64,000 bases of DNA, taken from JASHPR01 sp963808705 (lineage in GTDB: Bacteria; Actinomycetota; Actinomycetes; Streptosporangiales; Streptosporangiaceae). This document shows, piece after piece, positions 43,908-53,029 of the stretch (position 1 is its first letter; each line of letters starts with the position of its first letter). Under the pieces are notes generated by a model. The model was given only the letters and a program-made list of their open reading frames with translations, was not told the origin of the DNA and did no database searches. The translations under genes were made by a program, and so were the position numbers. The stretch covers positions 1,043,735 to 1,107,734 of the forward strand of contig CAWEHB010000016.1 of assembly GCA_963808705.1 (NCBI GenBank), read 5' to 3'.

Positions 43908-44800
43908 CCGCTCATGTCAGCGACGACGAGGCCATCGACACCGCGGCCATCCGGGCGTTCACCGAGGAGTTCGGCGACCAGGCCACCAAGCTGCCGCCGG
44001 TCGCCATCGTGATCGCCGCCTTCAACGAGGAGGGCGCGATCGGCCCGGTCGTCGAGGGCCTCCCGCGCACCGTGGGCGGGCTGGACGCCGTGCCGGTCGT
44101 CGTTTCCGACGGCTCGGTGGATGCCACGGGCAAGGAGGCCAGGGAAGCGGGCGCGCTGGTCTGCGAGGTGCCCGTCAACCGGGGGCAGGGCGCGGCGCTG
44201 CGGCTCGGCTACCGGCTCGCCCGGGAGGGCGGCGCCGGCTACATCGTCACCACCGACGCCGACGGCCAGTACAACCCGGCCGAGATCGAGAACCTGATCG
44301 CGCCGATACTGGCCGGCCAGGCGGATTTCGTCACCGGCTCGCGGACGCTCGGCAGCGAGGAGACCAAGGACCCGGTGCGGAAGCTGGGCGTGCGGGTCTT
44401 CGCGCTCACGATCAGCGTGCTGACCGGCCAGCGGATCAGCGACACGACCTTCGGGCTGCGCGCCATGCGGGCCGAGGTGACCGGCGCGGTCCTGCTCGAG
44501 CAGCCGCAGTACCAGGCGTCCGAACTGCTGATCGGCGCGATCACCCACGGGTTCCGGGTGGCCGAGCGGCCCGCCACGATTCACCGCCGGCAGGTCGGCA
44601 AGAGCAAGAAGGGCAACAACGCCTCCTACGCGCTGAGCTTCGCCAGGGTCGTCTTCGGAACCTGGTGGCGCGAGCGCCGCCGCCGGCGGCACGTGGCCGC
44701 GGCCAGGCTGGCGGGCGACGAGCGCGGCGCGCCCGGCCAGTTAGCCGATGGGATCATCGGGTACGAGCCGGGGGGCGGGGCCGCGGGGCCGCCTGACTAG
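43904..44800 (+). CDS. GT2-family glycosyltransferase (DPM/polyprenyl-phosphate type)
   Basis: A 298-residue family 2 glycosyltransferase: VAIVIAAFNEEGAIGPVVEGLP, VVVSDGSVDAT, VNRGQGAALRLGYRLA and the metal-binding TTDADGQYNPAEI, then SRTLGSEETKDPVRKLG. This looks like dolichyl-phosphate-mannose/glucose synthases that load a sugar on a polyprenyl carrier. There is no C-terminal membrane pair, though the GtrA flippase gene beside it could serve that step. GTG at 43904 overlaps the epimerase stop; GGAGG is upstream. Confidence 0.88.
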   Translation: MTAHVSDDEAIDTAAIRAFTEEFGDQATKLPPVAIVIAAFNEEGAIGPVVEGLPRTVGGLDAVPVVVSDGSVDATGKEAREAGALVCEVPVNRGQGAALRLGYRLAREGGAGYIVTTDADGQYNPAEIENLIAPILAGQADFVTGSRTLGSEETKDPVRKLGVRVFALTISVLTGQRISDTTFGLRAMRAEVTGAVLLEQPQYQASELLIGAITHGFRVAERPATIHRRQVGKSKKGNNASYALSFARVVFGTWWRERRRRRHVAAARLAGDERGAPGQLADGIIGYEPGGGAAGPPD

Positions 44801-44810
44801 GCCCGCTCCG

Positions 44811-45350
44811 CTAGACCCGCCCCGCGGGCACGTCCGGCGTGGTGCCGCGCACCGCGTCGGAGGGCTCGCGGTCGGCAAACACGAAATTGTGGAAGATCAG
44901 GAACCTGATGACGAACGTCATGCAGTTGGCCAGCAGGTACAGCCCCTGGGCGAACAGCACCTCTTTGAATCCGTGCAGGCCGAGAGAACGCGCCCAGTAG
45001 TGGGCCAGCTTGCTCGTCGCGGTCAGCACGACCCCGACGCAGACGGAGACCGCCCAGAACGGCAGGGTCTCCTTGAGCAGCTGCGGCCGGCCGGTCCGCT
45101 CCCAGGCCCACCGGCTAGCCACGTAGCTCACGGCCGCGCCGGCCAGCCATCCGGCCGCCCCGGCGATCCCGGCCGTCACGTGCGCCAGTTGGCAGATGAA
45201 GTAGGTCAGCTGGGTCGCGCACAACGCCAGCACCGCTGCGGGCGCGAAGCGAATCAGCCGCCTGCCGCCCTGGGTGCGGAGCCTGCGCCGCAGCGGCCCG
45301 GGAACCATGCGCCACATGGCTTCGGCATTCTTGGGCGATACCAGAGTCAT
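44811..45350 (-). CDS. GtrA-family membrane protein
   Basis: A 179-residue protein with four membrane helices (LIRFAPAAVLALCATQLTYF, AGAAGWLAGAAVSYVASR, LPFWAVSVCVGVVLTATS, LFAQGLYLLANCMTFVIRF) and the typical FLIFHNFVF end. GtrA proteins flip polyprenyl-linked sugars for glycolipid, teichoic acid or arabinogalactan decoration. Opposite strand to the GT2 gene, whose 3' end is 10 bases away. ATG at 45350 has AAGGA upstream. Confidence 0.85.
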   Translation of the reverse strand: MTLVSPKNAEAMWRMVPGPLRRRLRTQGGRRLIRFAPAAVLALCATQLTYFICQLAHVTAGIAGAAGWLAGAAVSYVASRWAWERTGRPQLLKETLPFWAVSVCVGVVLTATSKLAHYWARSLGLHGFKEVLFAQGLYLLANCMTFVIRFLIFHNFVFADREPSDAVRGTTPDVPAGRV

Positions 45351-45387
45351 AGGTGTCCTTGGCTGACGGAAGGCCTCTGGGTCGTAA

Positions 45388-45545
45388 GTCAGGTATACAG
45401 TACGGGAACTTGCGGAGCGCTTTGTTCCATTGTTCTCCAGGTCAGTGGCGCGCCTTCGGCGCGGGGCGGCTGCCGCCCGCGGCACTTCGCCGCAACCCGG
45501 GCGTTTCAGGCAGTTTGGATGCCGTTGTGAGCTAGGTCAGGTATA
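45388..45545. promoter_or_regulatory. Duplicated GTCAGGTATA element in the gtrA / epimerase promoter region
   Basis: GTCAGGTATA occurs at 45388-45397 and 45536-45545. The second copy carries TATAAA about 36 bases before the ATG of the rightward gene and may be its -10 region. A GCGCC-TTC-GGCGC hairpin (45450-45462) lies between the copies. No gene is seen in this 232-base gap. Confidence 0.45.
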
Positions 45546-45582
45546 AAGCAACGACAGCTACGGACAAGGCAGGAGCACGATC

Positions 45583-46746
45583 ATGAAGGTCTTGGTGTTG
45601 GGCGGAGACGGCTACCTGGGGTGGCCAACGGCGCTGCACCTCTCGCAGGTCGGTCACGACGTCGCCGTGGCGGACAACTTCGCGCGGCGGGGTTATGACC
45701 ATGAGATGGGCGTGGACAGCCTGGTGCCGATCGAGTCGCTGCGGGCGCGGATCGCGGTGTGGCGGGAGCTGAGCGGCAAGACTATCGCCAGCTACGTGGG
45801 CGACCTGTGCGACGCCGACTTCACCTATCACATGGTGGCCGGCTTCGCCCCGGACGCGATCGTGCACTACGCCGAGCAGCGGGCCGCGCCGTACTCGATG
45901 GCCGACCGCAAGCACGCGGTGTACACGCAGGTCAACAACGTGGTCGGCAACCTGAACGTGCTGTATGCGATCGCCGAGATCAACCCGGACATCCACCTGG
46001 TCAAGCTGGGCACGATGGGCGAGTACGGCACCCCGAACATCGACATCGAGGAGGGCTGGCTCGATGTCGAGCACAAGGGGCGGCGCGACCGGGTGCTGTT
46101 CCCCAAGCGGCCGGGGTCCTTCTATCACCTGTCGAAGGTGCACGACAGCCACAACATCGAGTTCGCCTGCCGGATCTGGGGGATCCGGGCGACCGACCTG
46201 AACCAGGGCGTGGTCTACGGCCAGCAGACCCCCGAGACGGCGCTGGATGACCGGCTGGCGACCCGGTTCGACTACGACGCGGTGTTCGGCACGGTGCTGA
46301 ACCGGTTCGTGATCCAGTCGGTGCTCGGCACGCCGCTGACCATCTACGGCGAGGGCGGCCAGACCCGCGGCATCATCGAGATCCGCGACACCGTCCGGTG
46401 CATCCAGCTGGCCTGCGAGACCCCGGCCGACCAGGGCGAGTTCCGGGTGTTCAACCAGATCACCGAGTTCATGTCGCTGCGCCAGATCGCCGACACCATC
46501 GTCAAGGCCAGCCCGGACGTGGTCCGGGTCGAGCACGTCGACAACCCCCGCGTCGAGCTGGAGAGCCACCACTACAACGTGGTGCACACCGGGCTGGTCG
46601 GGCTCGGCCTGGAGCCGCACCTGCTGTCCGACACGCTGATCGAGTCGCTGTTCGAGATCACCAAGCGGTACGTGCACCGGGTCCGTCCCGAGGCCATGCT
46701 GCCCACCATCCAGTGGCGCAAGCCCTCCAGCACCATCAGCAACTGA
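45583..46746 (+). CDS. UDP-sulfoquinovose synthase-like NAD-dependent epimerase
   Basis: A 387-residue extended SDR resembling SQD1/Agl3, which makes UDP-sulfoquinovose from UDP-glucose and sulfite. It opens KVLVLGGDGYLGWPTALHLS and has LGTMGEYGTPN with the active-site threonine, YHLSKVHDSHN with the Tyr/Lys pair, and TDLNQGVVYG. Length and these signatures match the SQD1 group more than GalE. The real product cannot be proven from sequence. AGGAG precedes the ATG at 45583. Confidence 0.78.
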   Translation: MKVLVLGGDGYLGWPTALHLSQVGHDVAVADNFARRGYDHEMGVDSLVPIESLRARIAVWRELSGKTIASYVGDLCDADFTYHMVAGFAPDAIVHYAEQRAAPYSMADRKHAVYTQVNNVVGNLNVLYAIAEINPDIHLVKLGTMGEYGTPNIDIEEGWLDVEHKGRRDRVLFPKRPGSFYHLSKVHDSHNIEFACRIWGIRATDLNQGVVYGQQTPETALDDRLATRFDYDAVFGTVLNRFVIQSVLGTPLTIYGEGGQTRGIIEIRDTVRCIQLACETPADQGEFRVFNQITEFMSLRQIADTIVKASPDVVRVEHVDNPRVELESHHYNVVHTGLVGLGLEPHLLSDTLIESLFEITKRYVHRVRPEAMLPTIQWRKPSSTISN

Positions 46747-46795
46747 CACCGCGCCGGCCGGGGCGGGGCCGGGCCCGCCCGGCCCCCTCCCGGCG

Positions 46796-48058
<1,263 letters not shown>

Positions 48059-48083
48059 GGTGTCCTCCTCGCTGCTGCCTTCA

Positions 48084-48833
48084 TCATGCCGAACGCGACC
48101 GGGCCCGTACATCCCGCCGCAGGATCGGGGCGAGCATCGCGCGCTCGGCCGCGGCCCACGCCGTCGTGGTCAGCAGGTACAGGCCGGCGGCCAGCGGCAT
48201 GACCACGGCGACGGCCAGCGTCACGTACGGGACCGCACGGGCCAGCCAGCCCGCGGCCCCGCCGGGCACCGGAGCCTGCGGCGCCTGCCGCGCAGCCGAC
48301 GCCCGGGCGATCCGCGCGGCCAGCCACACCGCCGCGGCCAGCAGCGCGAACACCCCGAGGAACACCGCGCCCTGGGCGCTGAGCGGCCCGGGCCCGCTCA
48401 GCCAGTGGCTGCCCAGCGGCGCGCCGAACAGGTCGTGGCCGAGCAGGCCATTGCGCCGGCCGCCGATGGTGCCGGACCGGAACAGCGCGTACATGACGCT
48501 GAGCAACGGCAGTTGCAGCAGCAGCGGCAGGAACCCGGCGAACATCCCGGTGCCCTCCCGCGCCTGCAGCGCGGCCAGTTCCCGCTGCAGCCGGTCCGGG
48601 TGCCCGGCGTGCCGCTTACGCAGGGCCTGGACCTGCGGAGCCAGCCGGGCCTGGCTGGCCTGGCCGCGGAGCGCGTAGTAGCTGAGCGGCATGAGCAGCA
48701 GCCGCACGGCCAGGGTGCAGACGACGATGGCGGCCGCGGTGGCCAGGCCCCACGGCAGCGGGGCCAGCGCCTGGGCGAATGATGATACGACGTGGTAGGC
48801 AGCGCCCACGGCGACGCCGAGAAGACTGAACAT
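48084..48833 (-). CDS. YidC/Oxa1-family membrane insertase paralogue
   Basis: A 249-residue protein with the YidC core: a first helix, the conserved AVRLLLMPLSYYALRGQ segment with its arginine, the cytoplasmic loop QVQALRKRHAGHPDRLQREL, and further helices (FAGFLPLLLQLPLLSVMYALF). It is shorter and more diverged than the main actinobacterial YidC near rnpA, and it is paired with a DUF6412 gene as in other actinomycetes. It probably inserts special membrane proteins; the client is unknown. Confidence 0.85.
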   Translation of the reverse strand: MFSLLGVAVGAAYHVVSSFAQALAPLPWGLATAAAIVVCTLAVRLLLMPLSYYALRGQASQARLAPQVQALRKRHAGHPDRLQRELAALQAREGTGMFAGFLPLLLQLPLLSVMYALFRSGTIGGRRNGLLGHDLFGAPLGSHWLSGPGPLSAQGAVFLGVFALLAAAVWLAARIARASAARQAPQAPVPGGAAGWLARAVPYVTLAVAVVMPLAAGLYLLTTTAWAAAERAMLAPILRRDVRARSRSA

Positions 48834-48917
48834 GACCGGGACCCTCCAGCGGTTCGCGGAACGGATGACAGCTGGAGACGGCCGCGAGAGCGGCCCGCGC
48901 GAAGAGCAGGCGGATCG

Positions 48918-49226
48918 TCAGGCGGCCGCCGGGACCGCCGAGGGAGCCCTGGGCCGGGGCCGGCCCGCCGCATCGGGGTTGAGCTGCCGCTGGAACGCCG
49001 CCGACCAGGATTTCTCGCGCAGCGCCACGGCCCGGCCGGTCAGCGGTCGCGCCGTGACCGCCGCCGCGATCCTGGCGCTCTGCGCGAGGAAGGCGACGAG
49101 CATTCCGGTCAGCGCGACCGCGGCCACGGCCATCAGGACGGACGCGGAGGGTGCGGTAGCGGCGTGGCCCGCGGGCAGCCAGTAGCTGATCAGCTGCGTT
49201 GTCGCGCCGACGAGCCAGGCGACCAT
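48918..49226 (-). CDS. DUF6412-type small membrane protein
   Basis: A 102-residue protein with two membrane helices (TQLISYWLPAG..., VLMAVAAVALTGMLVAFLAQ) and a conserved tail RPLTGRAVALREKSWSAAFQRQLNPDAAGRPRPRAP. I recognise it as the DUF6412 partner of YidC paralogues in actinomycetes; function unknown. ATG at 49226 follows GGAGG; a GTG one codon before is possible. The YidC-like start lies 84 bases downstream. Confidence 0.75.
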   Translation of the reverse strand: MVAWLVGATTQLISYWLPAGHAATAPSASVLMAVAAVALTGMLVAFLAQSARIAAAVTARPLTGRAVALREKSWSAAFQRQLNPDAAGRPRPRAPSAVPAAA

Positions 49227-49291
49227 CACGGCCTCCGCGGTGTACCCGAGACCAGCCCGGCACGGGCTGGCGACTCAAGTGTAAGCCGGTC

Positions 49292-50209
49292 TTACCCGGT
49301 GCCGCCGACGGCGATGAGAGCGACGGAAGCCGCCGCGAGCGACAGGCCGGCCAGCCGGATCGCGGTCAGCCGCTCCCCGAGCATCACCCGGGCCAGCATG
49401 ATCGTCACCGCCGGGTAGAGCGAGGTGATCACCGCCGCCACGGCGAGCAGGCCATGATGCGTGGCGAGGAAGTAGAAGATCGTGCCCGGCGCCCCGGTCA
49501 GGCCCGCGACGGCGGCGAGCCGCCCGCCGCGCGCCCCGGGCAGGTGCAGGTCCCCGGTGAACGCGGCCACGCCGCCCACCGCCACGAGCGCCGCAGCCTG
49601 GCCGCAGAACACCGGCCACAGGCCGCTGCCGGAACCGGCCTGGTTGAGCCCGATGAACAGCAGCGCGAAGCAGGCCCCGGCGACCAGCCCGTAGCTCACG
49701 CCCGCCGGGAACCGCCTGCGTCTCGTTCCGGCCGGGTTCCCGCGCTCCGCGGGCGCCGCGGCCGCGGCGCCGCCCGTCACGTCCCCGCCGGACGGCGCCC
49801 GGGCGCTCGCGGACACGCCCGCGATGGCGGGCAGCGCCAGGGCGATCCCGATCAGGGCCAGGGTCGTCGGCCGCTCCCCCAGCAGCAGCCCGGCCAGCAC
49901 CGAGAATCCCGCGGCCCCCACCGCGCTGAGCGGCCCGGCGACACTGAACGCCGCGTGCCGGAACCCGAGGTAGAGCGCCAGCGCCCCGGCCGCGCCCGCC
50001 AGGCCCGCGGCCGTGCCCCAGGCCACGGCCCGCGGGGCCGGCGGGTGAGCGCCGATCAGCGCCAGCGCCACTCCCACCACGGCCACGCTGGCCGCCTCGG
50101 CCAGCAGGGTGACCCGGATCACGCTGGCGCGCCGGGTGGCGAGGCCGGCCGCGAAGTCCGAGGTGCCGTAGCCGGCCGCAGCGGCCAGGGACAGCAGGAT
50201 GGCTAGCAC
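49292..50209 (-). CDS. EamA/DMT-superfamily transporter
   Basis: A 305-residue protein of ten predicted membrane helices in two EamA repeats (the first about 1-140, the second about 165-305, ending VMLGERLTAIRLAGLSLAAASVALIAV). A Gly/Ala/Arg-rich loop joins them. Family members export metabolites or drugs. Start GTG at 50209. A 23-bp palindrome lies 9 bases upstream, close enough to govern this gene. Confidence 0.85.
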   Translation of the reverse strand: MLAILLSLAAAAGYGTSDFAAGLATRRASVIRVTLLAEAASVAVVGVALALIGAHPPAPRAVAWGTAAGLAGAAGALALYLGFRHAAFSVAGPLSAVGAAGFSVLAGLLLGERPTTLALIGIALALPAIAGVSASARAPSGGDVTGGAAAAAPAERGNPAGTRRRRFPAGVSYGLVAGACFALLFIGLNQAGSGSGLWPVFCGQAAALVAVGGVAAFTGDLHLPGARGGRLAAVAGLTGAPGTIFYFLATHHGLLAVAAVITSLYPAVTIMLARVMLGERLTAIRLAGLSLAAASVALIAVGGTG

Positions 50210-50217
50210 GGCCGGGC

Positions 50218-50240
50218 ATCATGCATGACTCATGCATGAT
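50218..50240. promoter_or_regulatory. 23-bp palindromic operator candidate
   Basis: Arms ATCATGCATGA and TCATGCATGAT surround one central base, an exact 11-1-11 palindrome. It lies in the 199-base divergent gap between the EamA gene and the MFS-lyase-kinase operon. The shape suits a MarR, GntR or TetR-type dimer. No matching regulator gene is in the window. Confidence 0.7.
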
Positions 50241-50408
50241 AACGCCCAGGGACCCAGCGGCTCCCGACAGGACCTTGGCCCCTGGCGGGGCGGACGGCCC
50301 GGTGGCACATTGCACTACACCGGGCGCGGCTTGGTCAGGATCGGATCGTCGCCGGCCGGGGCGATACCTGCCTGAGGGCCCTCCCGGAACGTCGGCACGG
50401 AGCGCGAA

Positions 50409-51628
50409 GTGACCACAGAAAGCCTGGCGCCGGTGCGGGTCAGCCGGTGGGCGGTACTGGCGGGTTACAGCCTGCTCGCCGCGTGCACGCAACTCCTGTG
50501 GCTCTCGTTCGCGCCGATCACCACGCAGGCGCACCAGGCCCTCGGCGTGTCCGAGGGCGCGGTCGGCGACCTGGCCGCGATCTTCCCGCTGCTGTACGTC
50601 GTCCTGGCGCTGCCCGCCGGCCGCTGGCTTGACCTCCGGTTCAGGCGCGCGCTGTCGGCCGGGGCGCTGCTCACCGCGGGCGGCGCCCTGCTGCGGCTGG
50701 CCGGCCCGGGTCCTACGCCTGGATCCTGGCCGGCCAGTTCGTGATCGCGACGGGCCAGCCGCTGGTGCTGAACTCGATCACCAAGGTCGCCGCGCGGTAC
50801 TTCCCCGCGCAGGAACGCACCGCGGCCATCTCCATCGGCAGCGTGGCGTTGTTCGTCGGGATCCTGGCTTCCGTGCTGACCGGCGGCCCGCTGTACGACG
50901 CCGGCGGGGTCCGGCTGCTGCTCGTGGTGCAGGCCGTGCTGGCCGCCGCCGCCGCGGCCTGGGTGCTCGTGGTGGTGCGCGCGCCGGCCGCCTTCCGGGC
51001 CGACCCGTCGGTCGCGGTCTCGCTGCGCTGGCTGCGGCATGACCGGTTCATGTGGCTGCTGGCCGGCCTGCTGTTCATCGGCATGGGCGTGTTCAACGCG
51101 GTGGCGACCTGGCTCGACTCGATCCTGGGACACTTCGGCCTGGCCAGCGCGAGCGGCTACCTGATCGCGATCATGACCGTGGCCGGGATCGCGGGCGCCG
51201 CGGTGCTGCCGCAGGCGGTGGCGAGCCGCGACCGGCGGCGCCTTATGCTCTGCGCCGTGATCGTGGTCACGGTGCTGACCTTCCCCGCGATCGCGGCCGT
51301 GCACCATGCGGTCTTCATCGGCGGCGCCCTGGCCCTGGAAGGGCTGGTGCTGCTGGCCGGCCTGCCGGTGGCGCTGGACTGGTCGGAACTGCACGCCGGG
51401 CCGGAGCGGGCCGGCGCCGCGGCCGGGTTCCTGCTGCTCGCCGGGAACCTCGGCGGCGTGGTCCTGGTGCTGATCGTCCAGGTCCTGATCGGAAACCCCT
51501 ACCTCGCGCTCGGCGCGCTGGCCGTGGCCGCCCTGCCCGGGCTGGCGCTGGCCGCCGGGCTGCCCGCCCACGGCGCGGCCGCCGCAGGCCAGGAAGCGGG
51601 CGCAGACCAAGGAGTCCGCAATGTCTGA
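50409..51628 (+). pseudogene. MFS transporter broken by a one-base frameshift
   Basis: A 12-helix major facilitator of about 406 residues if repaired. The first frame reads RVSRWAVLAGYSLLAACTQ, VVLALPAGRWLDLRFRRALS and then stops as PTPGSWPASS; the second frame resumes at AWILAGQFVIATGQPLVLNSIT and runs to the end. One more G in the run at 50708-50710 gives GPGSYAWILAGQ and restores the protein. The start is GTG at 50409. Its 3' end overlaps the PLP-lyase gene by 8 bases, so it leads an operon with lyase and kinase. Confidence 0.88.
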
Positions 51629-53027
51629 TCAAGCCGATCCCATGGCCGAGCTGCAGCGGCAGCTCAAGCCGTACCGGGACAAGTTCCCGTCGTTCCCGCG
51701 GCTACCGGAGCAGGGGCTGCGCCGGCCGGAGATCACCGCGCTGGTCGAGGCCCTCGCCGAGGCCGAGAAGCCGCGGTGGCGCGACGGGTTCGCCTCCGGG
51801 GCGGTGTACCACGGCGATCCCGGGCACGTGGCGTTCCTGAGCCAGGTGTACGCCGCCCAGTCGCAGAGCAACCCGCTGCACGCGGATCTGTGGCCCAGCG
51901 CGGCCAAGTTCGAGGCGGAGATCGTCTCCATGACCGCGCAGATGCTCGGGGCCCGGCACGCCTCGCCGGACGCGCCCGTGGTGGGCACCGTGAGCTCCGG
52001 CGGCACCGAGAGCATCCTGCTGGCCATGCGGGCCTACCGCGACTACGCCCGGGAGCGCCGCGGCATCAGCAGGCCGGAGATCGTGGCCCCGGTCACCGCG
52101 CACGCCGCGTTCGACAAGGCCGCGAGGTTCTTCGACATGCCCCTGGTGCGGGTCCCGGTCGACGACGGCTACCGGGCGGACCTGAGCGCGCTGGCCGGGG
52201 CGGTGACCGAGCGGACGGCCGTCGTGGTCGGGTCGGCGCCGACCTTCCCGCACGGCGTGATCGACCCGATCCCGCAGATCGCCGAGCTCGCCGCGGAGCG
52301 CGGCGCCTGCTGCCACGTGGACGCCTGCCTCGGCGGGTTCATCCTCCCGTGGGCCGAGCGGCTCGGCTACCCGGTGCCGCCGTTCGACTTCCGGCTGCCC
52401 GGCGTGACGTCGATGTCCGCGGACACGCACAAGTACGGGTACGCGGCCAAGGGCTCGTCGGTGGTGCTGTACCGGGGCAAGGAACTCCGGCAGTTCCAGT
52501 ACTACACGCTGGCCGACTGGCCGGGCGGGCTGTACCTGTCCCCCACCTTCGCGGGGAGCCGGCCGGGAGCCCTCTCGGCCACCTGCTGGGCGGCGATGCT
52601 CTCGCTCGGCGAGGCCGGCTACACCGAGGCGGCCCGGCGGATCCTGGAGACCGGCGCGCGGATCCGCGGCGAGGTCGCGGAGATCCCCGGCCTGCGCGTG
52701 CTGGGCGACCCGCTCTGGGTCATCGCCTTCGCCGCCGCCGATGATCTCGACATATTCCAGGTCACGGAGAACATGTCCCGCCGCGGATGGAGCCTGAACG
52801 GACTGCAGCGGCCAGCCGCCGTGCACATCGCGGTCACGCTCCGGCACACCCAGCCGGGGGTCGCCGACCGCTTCCTCGCCGACCTGAAGGAGGCCGTCGA
52901 CGAGGTGCGGGCCAACCCGGGGCTGCGCACCGGGCTCGCCCCCGTCTACGGCATGGCGGGCACGCTGCCCGACGACGTCGTCCGCGGGCTGCTCGGCGCG
53001 TACCTCGACATGCTGTACGAGGTCTGA
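51621..53027 (+). CDS. Sphingosine-1-phosphate lyase-like PLP enzyme
   Basis: A 468-residue fold-type I PLP enzyme close to sphinganine-1-phosphate aldolases and group II decarboxylases: VSSGGTESILLAMRAYRDYAR, HVDACLGGFILPWAE and the PLP lysine in MSADTHKYGYAAKGSSVVLYR near residue 272. It would split or decarboxylate an amino-alcohol phosphate or amino acid. Start ATG at 51621 with AAGGAG upstream, overlapping the transporter gene. The kinase gene begins 2 bases after the stop. Confidence 0.82.
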   Translation: MSDQADPMAELQRQLKPYRDKFPSFPRLPEQGLRRPEITALVEALAEAEKPRWRDGFASGAVYHGDPGHVAFLSQVYAAQSQSNPLHADLWPSAAKFEAEIVSMTAQMLGARHASPDAPVVGTVSSGGTESILLAMRAYRDYARERRGISRPEIVAPVTAHAAFDKAARFFDMPLVRVPVDDGYRADLSALAGAVTERTAVVVGSAPTFPHGVIDPIPQIAELAAERGACCHVDACLGGFILPWAERLGYPVPPFDFRLPGVTSMSADTHKYGYAAKGSSVVLYRGKELRQFQYYTLADWPGGLYLSPTFAGSRPGALSATCWAAMLSLGEAGYTEAARRILETGARIRGEVAEIPGLRVLGDPLWVIAFAAADDLDIFQVTENMSRRGWSLNGLQRPAAVHIAVTLRHTQPGVADRFLADLKEAVDEVRANPGLRTGLAPVYGMAGTLPDDVVRGLLGAYLDMLYEV

Positions 53028-53029
53028 CC

